Part shown: positions 36,296 through 45,792 of the stretch, one piece after another
Layout: every line of letters begins with the position of its first letter
How positions within the stretch are numbered: the first letter of the stretch is position 1
Source of the DNA: Sporosarcina ureae
GTDB lineage: Bacteria; Bacillota; Bacilli; Bacillales_A; Planococcaceae
Direction: 5' to 3'
DNA: 64,000 bases
NCBI RefSeq assembly: GCF_002109325.1
Contig: NZ_CP015348.1
Coordinates: 1,305,001 to 1,369,000 of the forward strand
Notes under the pieces: model-generated
Told to the model about the DNA's origin: nothing
Databases searched by the model: none
The model's input: the letters and a program-made list of their open reading frames with translations, nothing else
Program-made: the position numbers and the translations under genes

Positions 36296-36850
36296 TCAAG
36301 ATTTCCTGTGCTTTTTCCAATCATCTTCAAGCATACTATATACAATTAAGTCATGATAATGATCATACAAGTACTCGCCATCACGAATGATTCCTTCTTT
36401 CTTAAACCCTAATCGTTCAGGAATCGCTCGACTTCTTTTATTTTCCGTACCACAGCGAATTTCTACGCGATGTACATTGTATTCGTCAAAAGCATAGTCA
36501 AGCAGTGAGGAGACCACGGCATGCATAATACCTTTTCCTTGATATGCCTCTGCTAGCCAAAAACCAATACTTGTTTGCTTATTTACATAGTTTACTGAAT
36601 GAAATCCTGCGAAGCCAGCTAGGTCTCCTTTATACAGAATCCCCGCTTGAAATCCATCTTCTTCAGCAAACTGCTGTAACCAAGCTTCAATAATAGGACC
36701 GTACTGATCCGCATCAGTCATGGAATCCACCCACGGCAACCACTCCCGCAAATGTTCTCTTGACTCATCAACCAAGGCAAATAACACTTCTGCGTCTTTC
36801 TGTCCTACAAGTTTTAATGAAATATCCTCTGATACTTGATGCACGAACAT
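36296..36850 (-). CDS. RimL-type GNAT N-acetyltransferase
   Basis: 184 residues of the RimJ/RimL group: REHLREWLPWVD near the N-terminus, the acetyl-CoA loop in AYQGKGIM and the C-terminal ERLGFKKEGIIRDGEYL. Such proteins acetylate the N-terminus of ribosomal proteins or amino groups of small molecules; the target is unknown. Single-gene unit with its own terminator. Confidence 0.85.
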   Translation of the reverse strand: MFVHQVSEDISLKLVGQKDAEVLFALVDESREHLREWLPWVDSMTDADQYGPIIEAWLQQFAEEDGFQAGILYKGDLAGFAGFHSVNYVNKQTSIGFWLAEAYQGKGIMHAVVSSLLDYAFDEYNVHRVEIRCGTENKRSRAIPERLGFKKEGIIRDGEYLYDHYHDLIVYSMLEDDWKKHRKS

Positions 36851-37019
36851 ATCCTAACCCCTTTCACTGGCAGTTACTTTATCCCGTTCCCATCTCTTAT
36901 ATACCTACTTTAAGTCTGCCAGAAAAGAAAGTCAACTTAGGTATTTGTAATAATGAGAGAATGAAAGGTCCATCCTGATTAAATATTTTTACCCACTTTT
37001 AGTATTCCCTAGCAATGCA

Positions 37020-37658
37020 TTATTCATCGCGGATATCTAACCCCAACATTGAGGCGAATTGAATTGCTTGCAAAGAAGATACAATACAACCTTCTAATTC
37101 TTTTAATGATACAGTCATACTTTCGAATTCTGAAGTCTTAATCTCCACACCTTTCAATGGGGTTTCATCAAAACTAGCAGAATCCAGATTGCTTTCTATA
37201 AAGTAGGTATGTTTCAGTTTACAATCAAAGAAATCTGCATCTTTAACGAGACATTTGTCGAACCAGACCCTTTCCCATTTCGCATGAACAAACGCAGAAA
37301 GATTGCATATACATTCCTCAAACAAGACATCTGTGAATCGAGAATTTGTAAAGTTCACGCCTAGCATTTTGCAATTATGAAAGCTTACTCGATGAATGCT
37401 TATACCGGTCAAGTCCGCATTAGAAAAATCACAGTTTTCAAACCGAACATCTGTAACAAAAAGTTCAGGTAGAGAGGCTCCTTGAAAACTTGAATTCTTA
37501 ATAAGCATGCTAGTTAATTGAACACGCTCAATTTCTTGTCCATCTAGTCTTTCATCGACTATACATGCATTCTGCAAAAAGGGATCTTCATCATGTCGTA
37601 CATCCTGTAGCTGTACGGATAGTAAGTGATCAGGAATTTTTGGTTGATTGCGCTTCAT
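37020..37658 (-). CDS. Pentapeptide-repeat protein
   Basis: 212 residues with repeats of the A(D/N)LXX type from about residue 55 to 175 (FENCDFSNADLTGI, FHNCKMLGVNFTNSRF, DADFFDCKLKHTYFIESNLDSASF), forming a right-handed beta helix. The family includes Qnr-type DNA gyrase-protecting proteins and many of unknown role; no further assignment is possible. Divergent from the DinB-like gene. Confidence 0.85.
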   Translation of the reverse strand: MKRNQPKIPDHLLSVQLQDVRHDEDPFLQNACIVDERLDGQEIERVQLTSMLIKNSSFQGASLPELFVTDVRFENCDFSNADLTGISIHRVSFHNCKMLGVNFTNSRFTDVLFEECICNLSAFVHAKWERVWFDKCLVKDADFFDCKLKHTYFIESNLDSASFDETPLKGVEIKTSEFESMTVSLKELEGCIVSSLQAIQFASMLGLDIRDE

Positions 37659-37739
37659 TTTATTTTCTCCTTTTCTTCAGGCTTTCCCAAAAGAATTATG
37701 GCCCAGTAAATGGTACTATTATAAAAAGAGGTGACGATA

Positions 37740-38228
37740 ATGGAAATTAATGATCAAGCACGTAAAGAACTATTAGCGCAAGTAGAAAAGTTATCAGATG
37801 AAGAGATCAATAAAAAGCCTTCCGAAAACGAATGGTCCGTCAAACAACTTTTACAACATCTGTATTTGATGGAAGGTGGAGTCACTAAAACTATTCAGAA
37901 GCAGCTAGCTTCCGATGAGCAGAATATCACAACAGACAAGCCGATTCAGCTTACAGTAGATCGATCAACCAAAGTAGATGCACCTGACTTCGCTACACCG
38001 ACAGATGACTATTCTACGCTAGCTGAATTAAAGTCTAAGCTTTCCGCTACTCATACCGCTTTACGTGAAGTTGCCGATAGTGCAACAGAAGATCAATTAG
38101 CAGTGAAATCTTATCCGCACCCTGTTTTTGGTGAAATGAGCCTTACACAGTGGATTCCATTTGTCGGTTATCACGAGTTGCGTCATATTGAACAAATTAA
38201 AGAAGTTAAAAATCAAATCGGTATCTGA
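37740..38228 (+). CDS. DinB-family protein
   Basis: 162 residues in a DinB/YfiT four-helix bundle: ENEWSVKQLLQHLYLMEGG holds the first metal-ligand His, and the end GYHELRHIEQIKE supplies HxxxH. Members are metal-dependent thiol transferases or stress proteins. AGAGGTGA lies 6 bases before the ATG. Terminator follows at once. Confidence 0.87.
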   Translation: MEINDQARKELLAQVEKLSDEEINKKPSENEWSVKQLLQHLYLMEGGVTKTIQKQLASDEQNITTDKPIQLTVDRSTKVDAPDFATPTDDYSTLAELKSKLSATHTALREVADSATEDQLAVKSYPHPVFGEMSLTQWIPFVGYHELRHIEQIKEVKNQIGI

Positions 38229-38229
38229 T

Positions 38230-38276
38230 AAAGGCCCCCACTACGTATCATCAGTATAGTGGGGGTCATTTTATTT
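38230..38276. terminator. Bidirectional terminator
   Basis: GCCCCCACTA and TAGTGGGGGT stem; it overlaps the last codons of the photoreceptor gene on the minus strand. Confidence 0.85.
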
Positions 38277-39011
38277 TCTATCGATATAAAAAATTGCTTG
38301 CTGAATACTTGAATATGTTTTCAACTCTTGATTCGGATCTTTAGCTGCCACCAACTTACGCGCTAGATCTGGAGAGACTCCCGTGACATATAAACTGCTG
38401 CCCATAAGCTCCAGAACTTGTTGTATTTCCAAAAGACGCTCTATAGAAGTTTCTTCATGCCAATAGAGACCCGTAACATCAACCATTACATGATCCACTG
38501 CTTGAGAGTGGACAAAACTACTTAACTTCTCGATTAGCAAATCAAATCGTTCTTCATTCATCTGACCGATCAACGAAACAGCTGCCAAATTATCGTAAAT
38601 CATCATAATAGGAAGCATAAGCTGTTCAATCTCATGATCTTTGCTGTGAAGCTCTTCTATTTGTTTGTATTGTACAGAAACGTCTGTCTGTGTTCCAATA
38701 AAGAAATTCTTTCCTTCAATAGTGATAGGACGGATGCTTAAGCGATTCCAAAATAGACTACCATCCTTTTTATAGTTTTTTATCACAACTGTAAGAGGAT
38801 TTCTTTCTGCTACCGCCCTTCTAATTTTCATCACAGTAGACGGATCCGTATCCTCTCCTTGTAGAAATCTGCAATTTCGCCCCAATACCTCATCTTCGGT
38901 AAAGCCCGTCATAGTTTCGAACGTTTTATTCACAAAAATTATAGGATTGTCGTCTTGTGATGCATCTGTCACGATTGCTGAAACTCTACTTCCGTTAATT
39001 AACGCTTCCAT
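38271..39011 (-). CDS. ytvA: LOV-STAS blue-light photoreceptor (YtvA-like)
   Basis: 246 residues: an N-terminal LOV/PAS domain with the canonical flavin-adduct motif GRNCRFLQG, FVNKTFETMTGF, KNYKKDGSLFWN and FIGTQTDV; a linker helix; then a STAS domain ending TYSSIQQAIFY. YtvA senses blue light through a Cys-FMN adduct and activates the general stress (sigma-B) pathway via the stressosome. The ATG at 39011 has no Shine-Dalgarno, and the frame stays homologous upstream (IKNLADTIQKQL) to a stop, so the true start may be lost or shifted. Confidence 0.88.
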   Translation of the reverse strand: MEALINGSRVSAIVTDASQDDNPIIFVNKTFETMTGFTEDEVLGRNCRFLQGEDTDPSTVMKIRRAVAERNPLTVVIKNYKKDGSLFWNRLSIRPITIEGKNFFIGTQTDVSVQYKQIEELHSKDHEIEQLMLPIMMIYDNLAAVSLIGQMNEERFDLLIEKLSSFVHSQAVDHVMVDVTGLYWHEETSIERLLEIQQVLELMGSSLYVTGVSPDLARKLVAAKDPNQELKTYSSIQQAIFYIDRK

Positions 39012-39210
39012 TAACTGTTTTTGTATCGTGTCTGCTAAATTCTTTATTTTTCACACATCCCGTCGTTTTCAATAGATTCTTTTATTTATAGTAGCATATT
39101 CTTCTATATAAGACTTAGAAATATGAATAATCTATCTTCATCAATAGAAGTAAACTGTAAATGTCTCATTGAACACGATAATTTACTTGAAGACTTTTTC
39201 AACTGATAGA

Positions 39211-39252
39211 ATAAAAAAACTCCCCTGACTTTTCAATAGTCAGAGGAGTTTC
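39211..39252 (-). terminator. Terminator of the opp operon
   Basis: AAACTCCCCTGACT and AGTCAGAGGAGTTT, with one mismatch, followed by TTTTTTTA on the minus strand. Confidence 0.85.
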
Positions 39253-39256
39253 TATC

Positions 39257-40189
39257 TTATACACGTGCAACTTGCATCTCGTTAAATTCTTTTTCTGAGC
39301 ACAAAACAAAGTGTTCAGGAGCAACTTCACGAAATTCCACTTTATCCTCTGGTTCGTATTGATGATCTTTCGGATTATACGGATGGCGTACACGTGACCG
39401 CTCATAAACTGGGTCCGGTAAAGGAATTGCTGACAGTAGAGACTTCGTATAAGCATGCATCGGATTTCGGTATAATTCATCCGCTGGAGCCATCTCTACC
39501 AGTTTACCAAAGTACATTACACCAATGCGATCGGAGATATATTTAACCATTGATAAATCATGGGCAATGAATAAATATGTCAAGCCTTTCTCTTCCTGTA
39601 ATTCCTTCAACAAGTTTACAACTTGTGCTTGAATAGAAACGTCGAGTGCCGATATTGGCTCATCCGCAATGATGAATTCGGGATCTACGGCTAATGCACG
39701 AGCAATTCCGATACGTTGACGCTGACCACCTGAGAACTCATGGGGGTAACGTTCAGCGTGTTCACGATTCAACCCAACAGTTTCAAGCAAATCAATTACT
39801 CGTTGCTTGCGGTCTGCTTTGCCTTTTACTAGACCATGTATATCGAGTCCTTCAGCGATAATATCTAGCACTTTCATTCTCGGATTCAATGAAGCGTAAG
39901 GATCTTGGAAAATCATTTGCATCTTTCTATTCAATACGTGATTTTCCTTTTTACTTTTCGGTGCGTGTACATCTACACCATTGTAAAGAACTTGACCCGC
40001 TGTCGCGTCATATAATCGGATCATAGTACGACCTGTTGTGGACTTACCGCAACCTGACTCCCCTACTAAACCGAATGTTTCACCACGTTTAATAGTGAAG
40101 CTAATGTCATCAATCGCACGTACTTCAGTTGATTTCCCAGCGTTAAAATATTGTTTCAAATTACGTACTTCAATTAAATTATCTGACAT
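39257..40189 (-). CDS. oppF: Oligopeptide ABC transporter ATP-binding protein OppF
   Basis: 310 residues: Walker A GESGCGKST, signature [15 protein letters not shown], Walker B FIIADEPISALD and the HDLSMV switch. With OppD it powers peptide uptake. The ATG at 40189 lies in a TGATG overlap with the oppD stop, after GGGAGG. The last gene of oppABCDF. Confidence 0.93.
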   Translation of the reverse strand: MSDNLIEVRNLKQYFNAGKSTEVRAIDDISFTIKRGETFGLVGESGCGKSTTGRTMIRLYDATAGQVLYNGVDVHAPKSKKENHVLNRKMQMIFQDPYASLNPRMKVLDIIAEGLDIHGLVKGKADRKQRVIDLLETVGLNREHAERYPHEFSGGQRQRIGIARALAVDPEFIIADEPISALDVSIQAQVVNLLKELQEEKGLTYLFIAHDLSMVKYISDRIGVMYFGKLVEMAPADELYRNPMHAYTKSLLSAIPLPDPVYERSRVRHPYNPKDHQYEPEDKVEFREVAPEHFVLCSEKEFNEMQVARV

Positions 40190-41253
40190 CACACAGTACC
40201 TCCCGTCTGTTCAACATAGTACCGGCTACCCTTAAATGTTTTCATACGTTCAATAACAAGCGCTGGCGGTTCAACCTGTGGTGCTTGTGGGTGCAATAAC
40301 CATGTCGCAGCGTAATGTGTATCACTCACTTTAAAGAACGGAGCCCGACGTTCCATATCAATCTTCATGGCATATTCGCTCCGCAACGCGAAAGCATCAC
40401 CTTTTGGAGGATTCAATAAATCAGGCGGTGTTCCCGGAATTGCATAAAGTTTTTGATCCGCTAAATCCATGGATGGCATAGAGCTTAGCAAGCCCCAAGT
40501 GTATGGGTGCTGTGGATTATAGAAGATTTCATCCACAGTGCCTATTTCAACAATTCGACCACCATACATAACAGCTACACGGTCTGCAACGTTTGCTACA
40601 ACGCCTAGATCGTGCGTGATAAATATGATAGACGTATCTGTCTTCCTCTGGATTTCTTTCATTAACTCTAGAATCTGCGCTTGAATCGTTACATCTAGTG
40701 CCGTAGTTGGCTCATCTGCGATCAACACTTTCGGATTACATGCTAGCGCAATTGCAATAACGATACGCTGGCGTTGTCCGCCCGAAAATTGATGCGGATA
40801 CATTTTATAACGATTTTCCGCATTAGGAATGCCTACAAGATTCAATAGCTCAATCGTTTGCTTGCGTGCTGCTGACTTGTTCAGCTTCTGATGTTTTAAG
40901 ATAGGTTCCATAATTTGTCTACCAATTGTCATAGTCGGGTTTAATGAAGTCATTGGATCCTGGAAGATCATCGAAATGTCTTTCCCACGAATCTTTTGCA
41001 TATCTTTTTCAGGGATCTTCGTTAGATCTTTTCCTTCAAATAAAATTTCTCCATTTTTATATTCAGCACTCGACTCTGGAAGAAGTCGCATGATCGATTT
41101 CGTTGTTACCGATTTACCTGATCCCGACTCACCTACGATTGCGAGCGTTTCACCTTTGTGTAAATCAAAGTTTACACCACGGATAGCTTTCACTTCACCT
41201 GCAAATGTATGGAAGGAAAGCTCGAGGTCTTTTACTTCTAATATTTTTGTCAA
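40189..41253 (-). CDS. oppD: Oligopeptide ABC transporter ATP-binding protein OppD
   Basis: 354 residues: Walker [38 protein letters not shown] and HDLGVV. The C-terminal region carries an oligopeptide/dipeptide binding domain ([16 protein letters not shown]) without the Fe-S cysteines found in some DppD proteins, as is usual for firmicute OppD. It pairs with OppF. Confidence 0.93.
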   Translation of the reverse strand: MTKILEVKDLELSFHTFAGEVKAIRGVNFDLHKGETLAIVGESGSGKSVTTKSIMRLLPESSAEYKNGEILFEGKDLTKIPEKDMQKIRGKDISMIFQDPMTSLNPTMTIGRQIMEPILKHQKLNKSAARKQTIELLNLVGIPNAENRYKMYPHQFSGGQRQRIVIAIALACNPKVLIADEPTTALDVTIQAQILELMKEIQRKTDTSIIFITHDLGVVANVADRVAVMYGGRIVEIGTVDEIFYNPQHPYTWGLLSSMPSMDLADQKLYAIPGTPPDLLNPPKGDAFALRSEYAMKIDMERRAPFFKVSDTHYAATWLLHPQAPQVEPPALVIERMKTFKGSRYYVEQTGGTV

Positions 41254-41268
41254 CTTGCTCTCCTCCTC

Positions 41269-42294
41269 TTAATCTTTCATTTTAGGATCTAGTGCATCAC
41301 GCAGTCCATCACCAATCAAGTTAAATGCAATCATAAGAACACTGATAACAATAGCCGGGAACAATAAGACGTATGGTTGATTCTCCATCACTTTATATCC
41401 GTCATTGATCAATGTACCTAATGAAGCAGCTGGTGGCTGGAGTCCAATTCCAATAAAGCTTAGAAATGCCTCAAAGAAAATGGCATTTGGAATCGTGAAC
41501 ATTGTATTGATGATAATAATTCCAAGCATATTCGGCAACAAGTGCTTTGTAATGATTTTGCCATCTTTGGCACCTAGCGTACGTGAAGCCAAAACGAACT
41601 CCTGGGATTTATATTTTAATGTCTGTGCTCGTACAATCCGCGACATCCCTATCCAACCGGTTATGGTGATGGCGACAATTATCGCAGTTATTCCTGGGTC
41701 CATGATCATAATCATCAAAATGACGACAATTAATGTAGGTATACCGATCAATATCTCAACAATCCGTTGCATGATGTCGTCTGTCCGTCCACCAAAGTAT
41801 CCGGAAATCCCACCATAAGCTACCCCTATAACCATATCAATAGCCGCGGCTACAAATGCGATGAATAGTGATACACGAGAACCTTCCCAAAGTCGTGTAA
41901 ATAAATCACGACCAAGTCCATCTGTACCAAACCAATAGTACTCATCAACTTTCTTCATTTCATATAGATTGACAGTTTTTCCAGCTAATTTACCGTCCCC
42001 ATCAAATAGTCCTGTTGCTTCAATACCAGGAATTTTAGGTGGTAAGTTGGCGTGACGTAAGTTTTGCGTGTCACCCGCATGCCCATTTAAATGTGGACCG
42101 ATTAATGCCATCAGTATAACTAACAGAAGAACGACCATACTGACAATAGCTGCTTTATTTTTACGGAGTCCTAACCATGCATCTTGCCAGAAACTCAAAC
42201 TTGGTTTCTCTATACGTTCGGAATGATGCGCGTCAATTGTCACTCGCTCAAAATCTTCTGGTGTTAATTTTTCTTGTTCGTTTTCAATACGCAT
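41269..42294 (-). CDS. oppC: Oligopeptide ABC permease OppC
   Basis: 341 residues with six membrane helices; one near the N-terminus and a large loop containing GTDGLGRDLFTRLWEGSRVSL precede the permease core. The EAA motif appears in AYHR-type form as ASRTLGAKDGKIITKHLLPN. It forms the channel with OppB. The start overlaps the oppB stop as TAATG. Confidence 0.93.
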   Translation of the reverse strand: MRIENEQEKLTPEDFERVTIDAHHSERIEKPSLSFWQDAWLGLRKNKAAIVSMVVLLLVILMALIGPHLNGHAGDTQNLRHANLPPKIPGIEATGLFDGDGKLAGKTVNLYEMKKVDEYYWFGTDGLGRDLFTRLWEGSRVSLFIAFVAAAIDMVIGVAYGGISGYFGGRTDDIMQRIVEILIGIPTLIVVILMIMIMDPGITAIIVAITITGWIGMSRIVRAQTLKYKSQEFVLASRTLGAKDGKIITKHLLPNMLGIIIINTMFTIPNAIFFEAFLSFIGIGLQPPAASLGTLINDGYKVMENQPYVLLFPAIVISVLMIAFNLIGDGLRDALDPKMKD

Positions 42295-43226
42295 TATCCC
42301 TTACCTCCAGACACGCGGATACGTGGATCGATGACCCCGTATAAAATATCCACAATAAAAATAACTACTATGAGGAAGGCTGAGAACATTAATGTCGTAC
42401 CCATGATCGTGGCATGGTCATTCGTCATGATAGACGATACGAATTGCTCACCAATTCCTGGAATAGCAAAAATTTGTTCTACTACAAGTGAACCGGTTAC
42501 CAAGCCAGCTGCAAGTGGTCCGAGGACCGTGATTAAAGGTATTAATGCGTTTCGGAATGCGTGTTTGAAAGCAATTTCAAACCCATTGGCACCTTTTGCT
42601 TTTGCTAAAATAATATAATCTGAATTCAATACTTCTATCATCTCAGTCCGTATAAAGCGCGCGGATAGGGCTAGTGGCCCCATAGCGAGTGCAAGCGATG
42701 GCAGGACACTTGACTTCCAACCGTCATTCCACAAACCGACCGGTAATAGATGCCACTCTGAAGCAATCCAATATTGCAACAATGATGCAAATACAAAGGA
42801 AGGAATAGAAATACCTAGTATTGCCAAGAAGGTGCTTCCGTAATCCCAAAATGTATTATGCTTTAATGCTGCAAGCATACCAAGCAGGATACCGACAATG
42901 GTCCCGAAGACCATCGCTTGCGCTCCCAAGATTAAAGAAGGTTTCAATCTTTTAGCCAATAAGTCGTTGACACTCTTACCTTTAAATACAAAGGACGTCC
43001 CCAAGTCACCTTTAGCCAAATTTTTCATATAGATTGCATACTGCACAGGCTTAGGCTTATCGATCCCATATTTCTTTTCAACAATCGCTTTTTGTGTATC
43101 ATTCAACTTATTGTAAGAAGCAATTGGTGAACCAGGCAATGTCTGCATGAGGAAAAAAGAGGCAGTTGCAATTAAAAATAGCGTTATAAACATATATACT
43201 ATGCGTTTTCCAATATACTTAACCAC
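42294..43226 (-). CDS. oppB: Oligopeptide ABC permease OppB
   Basis: 310 residues with six membrane helices: the N-terminal helix, the GDLGTSFVFKGKSV loop and the EAA-type motif AKGANGFEIAFKHAFRNALIP. GTG start with GGAGG about 10 bases upstream. First gene after the hairpin that separates it from oppA. Confidence 0.92.
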   Translation of the reverse strand: MVKYIGKRIVYMFITLFLIATASFFLMQTLPGSPIASYNKLNDTQKAIVEKKYGIDKPKPVQYAIYMKNLAKGDLGTSFVFKGKSVNDLLAKRLKPSLILGAQAMVFGTIVGILLGMLAALKHNTFWDYGSTFLAILGISIPSFVFASLLQYWIASEWHLLPVGLWNDGWKSSVLPSLALAMGPLALSARFIRTEMIEVLNSDYIILAKAKGANGFEIAFKHAFRNALIPLITVLGPLAAGLVTGSLVVEQIFAIPGIGEQFVSSIMTNDHATIMGTTLMFSAFLIVVIFIVDILYGVIDPRIRVSGGKG

Positions 43227-43329
43227 GGTACGTTACACCTCCAAAAGAGTTTCTTACTTTACTTATTAGTAATCACTTGACAATTTTCGACAAAATACTT
43301 TTTAAATATTGCAACTATTCGCTGTTACT

Positions 43330-43370
43330 AAAAAGAGAGTATATGGAATACAGATCCCCATATACTCTCC
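43330..43370 (-). terminator. Stem-loop between oppA and oppB
   Basis: GAGAGTATATGG and CCATATACTCTC form a 12-bp stem with TTTTTA after it on the minus strand. Such partial terminators between oppA and oppB commonly let the binding protein exceed the permease in amount. Confidence 0.75.
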
Positions 43371-43402
43371 CCTATTAAACTCAAGACTTTACAACGATAC
43401 TA

Positions 43403-45142
43403 TTACTTACCTGAAATATACGCCCACTTGAAGCTATAGTCCGCTCCGAATGGATGATCAACTAAGCCTTTGAAGTATGGCTTATGCAAGAAGATCAAAC
43501 CACGTTGGTAAATTGGTGCAATTGCAGCGTCATCATCAAGTAGAATTTTCTCAGCTTGTGCGAATGCTTCATAACGCTCCTCAGGCTTAAGAGCCAATTC
43601 GCCTTTAGAATCTTCAATCAATTTATCGTACTCTGGATTAGAGTAAGACATCAAGTTATTTGTACCGTCTGTTACGAAAAGATCCAAGAATGAAATCGGA
43701 TCCTGGAAGTCTGGTCCCCAACCTGATACTTGAATATCATAGTCTTGGTTGCCATCCAAATCCAAACGTACGGAGAATGGTACTTCTTTCAACGAAATTT
43801 TAAGTCCTTCTAGGTTACCTTCTAATTGAGACTTGAAGTACTCGTCCATTTTCTTAGAAAGTTCAGTGTCGCCACCAAGAATTTCTAGATCAAGAGATTC
43901 AACACCTAGTTCTTCAAGACCTTTTTTCCAATGATCTTGTGCTTCTTCCACATTGTACTCTAAGTGGTTGCCGCTTAAATCACGGAAGTCTTTTTCGTTT
44001 TCATCAAATGCAAAGTTTGTTGGTACTAAGAAGTTTGCAGCTAATGAACCGTTAGCTAGTACTACATCTACCATATCTTCCTTTTCGAAAGATTTAGCAA
44101 TAGCTTTACGAATGTTCTCGTTCGCAAGTGGTGTTTCTTTACCATCACGCTCTTGGTTAAACTTGAAATAGAATACAGATGTTTCTGGTTGAATAACTGC
44201 TTCTTCATCATCACGGTATTGCATAGCTAGGTCACCAGAAACTCCGGCACGATCCAACTTACCATCTTGATAAAGTTTAATTGCAGTTGCAGAATCTTTT
44301 ACAACGTTTACATGAATTTCATTAAGTTTAACGTTTTCTGCATCCCAGTAATGTTCGTTCTTAACATAAGTCCAGCTATCGCCTGTTCCATCCCATTTAG
44401 TTAAAACGAATGGTCCATTTGAAAGAAGGTTATCAGAGTTTGTTGCAAATGCATCCGCTTTAGAAGCTACAAACTCTTCTTTAAGTGGATAGAAAGTTCC
44501 GAATGACATAAGTGACAAGAAATATGGTACTGGACGCTCAAGTTTAACTTCAAACGTCTTCTCATCTATAGCTTTAACGCCAAGCTCAGATACTTCCATT
44601 TTTTCTTCAGAAATTGCTGTTGCGTTTTCTACTACACCAGACATCATGAATGGTCCGTAAGGTGAACCAGTTGCTGGATCAATTGCACGCTGCCAAGCAT
44701 AAACGAAATCTTCAGCTGTTACAGGTGTTTCATCAGCCCACATTGCATCACGAAGTTTGAATGTATAAGTCAATCCATCTTCACTTACTTCTGCTTCTTC
44801 AGCAGCCATTGCAGGTTCTGCGATATTTTCTTGGTTTAAACGGTATAAACCTTCGTTGATATTATTCAACACGTTGAAGCCAACTGCGTCTTCTACGATT
44901 GATGAGTCAACAGATGGGATTGCAGCAGATTCAGCTAAGTATAATACTTGCTCTGCATCTGGCTCTCCTTCTTCGTCTTTGGCATGCTGTTTTTCTTCTG
45001 GTTCTTCAGTTGCCGCATCCTTGTCCTTGTCGTCCCCATCTGCTGCCGGCTTGTCTTCGTCTTTCGAACCGCCACATGCAGCTAAGAACATACTTAGCAC
45101 TAATGTTAGTGCCATTAATAAAAGCCACTTATTGCTCTTCAA
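43403..45142 (-). CDS. oppA: Oligopeptide-binding lipoprotein OppA
   Basis: 579 residues with a signal peptide and lipobox LAACGG, then an acidic low-complexity linker (about residues 25-60) and the SBP_bac_5 fold (GLTYTFKLRDAMWADETPVTA, EDFVYAWQRAIDPATGSPY). OppA captures peptides outside the membrane for OppBCDF; in sporeformers this includes sporulation and competence signals. TTG start with GGGGAGG 8 bases upstream. A perfect cre-type site lies in its upstream region. Confidence 0.94.
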   Translation of the reverse strand: MKSNKWLLLMALTLVLSMFLAACGGSKDEDKPAADGDDKDKDAATEEPEEKQHAKDEEGEPDAEQVLYLAESAAIPSVDSSIVEDAVGFNVLNNINEGLYRLNQENIAEPAMAAEEAEVSEDGLTYTFKLRDAMWADETPVTAEDFVYAWQRAIDPATGSPYGPFMMSGVVENATAISEEKMEVSELGVKAIDEKTFEVKLERPVPYFLSLMSFGTFYPLKEEFVASKADAFATNSDNLLSNGPFVLTKWDGTGDSWTYVKNEHYWDAENVKLNEIHVNVVKDSATAIKLYQDGKLDRAGVSGDLAMQYRDDEEAVIQPETSVFYFKFNQERDGKETPLANENIRKAIAKSFEKEDMVDVVLANGSLAANFLVPTNFAFDENEKDFRDLSGNHLEYNVEEAQDHWKKGLEELGVESLDLEILGGDTELSKKMDEYFKSQLEGNLEGLKISLKEVPFSVRLDLDGNQDYDIQVSGWGPDFQDPISFLDLFVTDGTNNLMSYSNPEYDKLIEDSKGELALKPEERYEAFAQAEKILLDDDAAIAPIYQRGLIFLHKPYFKGLVDHPFGADYSFKWAYISGK

Positions 45143-45209
45143 ATTGTTGACCTCCCCTTTGGTGTTTTTGAAGTACTAACTTTTTCATTATACAAGAAAA
45201 ACTTCCGAA

Positions 45210-45223
45210 TGTAAACGCTAACA
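45210..45223. promoter_or_regulatory. CcpA-type cre site upstream of oppA
   Basis: TGTAAACGCTAACA fits the catabolite-responsive element consensus TGWAANCGNTNWCA at every position. It lies 68 bases upstream of the oppA start, between oppA and the divergent DUF3899 gene, so it may link peptide uptake to carbon status. Confidence 0.65.
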
Positions 45224-45332
45224 ACAATATTATCTTAATTTTAAACTATTATTGAAGATTCTACACATTCTTACTCATTTCTTGTATGATAGACAGTAGC
45301 TATCAACATTAATTAAGAAAAGAAGGACTTCT

Positions 45333-45677
45333 ATGAAACGTAATAGTATTGTATTTCTCATATCGCAGCTGGTGATTATTATTTCTGCCTATTCAGTATA
45401 CGGTAAAATCTCATTATTAGGCTATATTAATGCTTCCTTTTTCGTCAGTGGTCTTTTGTTATTCTTTGGTGGGCTTGTGTTTGTCGTCCGTACTGGCTTC
45501 TTCGACTTCTTCATGACGAGTTCACGTAAAGTGTTTGCTAGAAAAGGTCAAAGAGAAGCTATCGAATCTATGCGTGCTCCATCCGAAGTAATGTCGGCGA
45601 GTCCAGCTTGGTTCTTCATTGCAGGTATGCCAACTTTCATTTTAATGATTTTGGCGCTTATTTTATACTATCTATAA
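45333..45677 (+). CDS. DUF3899 membrane protein
   Basis: 114 residues with three predicted membrane helices: two near the N-terminus and one at the end, with a middle basic segment (SSRKVFARKGQREAIESMR). Function unknown. Divergent from oppA. Confidence 0.7.
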   Translation: MKRNSIVFLISQLVIIISAYSVYGKISLLGYINASFFVSGLLLFFGGLVFVVRTGFFDFFMTSSRKVFARKGQREAIESMRAPSEVMSASPAWFFIAGMPTFILMILALILYYL

Positions 45678-45720
45678 AAAAATCTCGGTACTTCCTTTAT
45701 AGGAAATACCGAGATTTTTA
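45678..45720. terminator. Bidirectional terminator
   Basis: AAAAATCTCGGTA(C)TTCCT and AGGAA(A)TACCGAGATTTTT stem. Confidence 0.88.
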
Positions 45721-45792
45721 ATTTACTGATATATTTTATAACACAACGGTGATTACTTGCTATTTACTTCTATCGCATTTAAAAAAGCTTGA

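Noticed and set aside
40300..40420. Loss of Fe-S cysteines in OppD
   Set aside because: The Cys-free PPKGDAF type C-terminus is, as far as I recall, normal for firmicute OppD, so it is not unusual.
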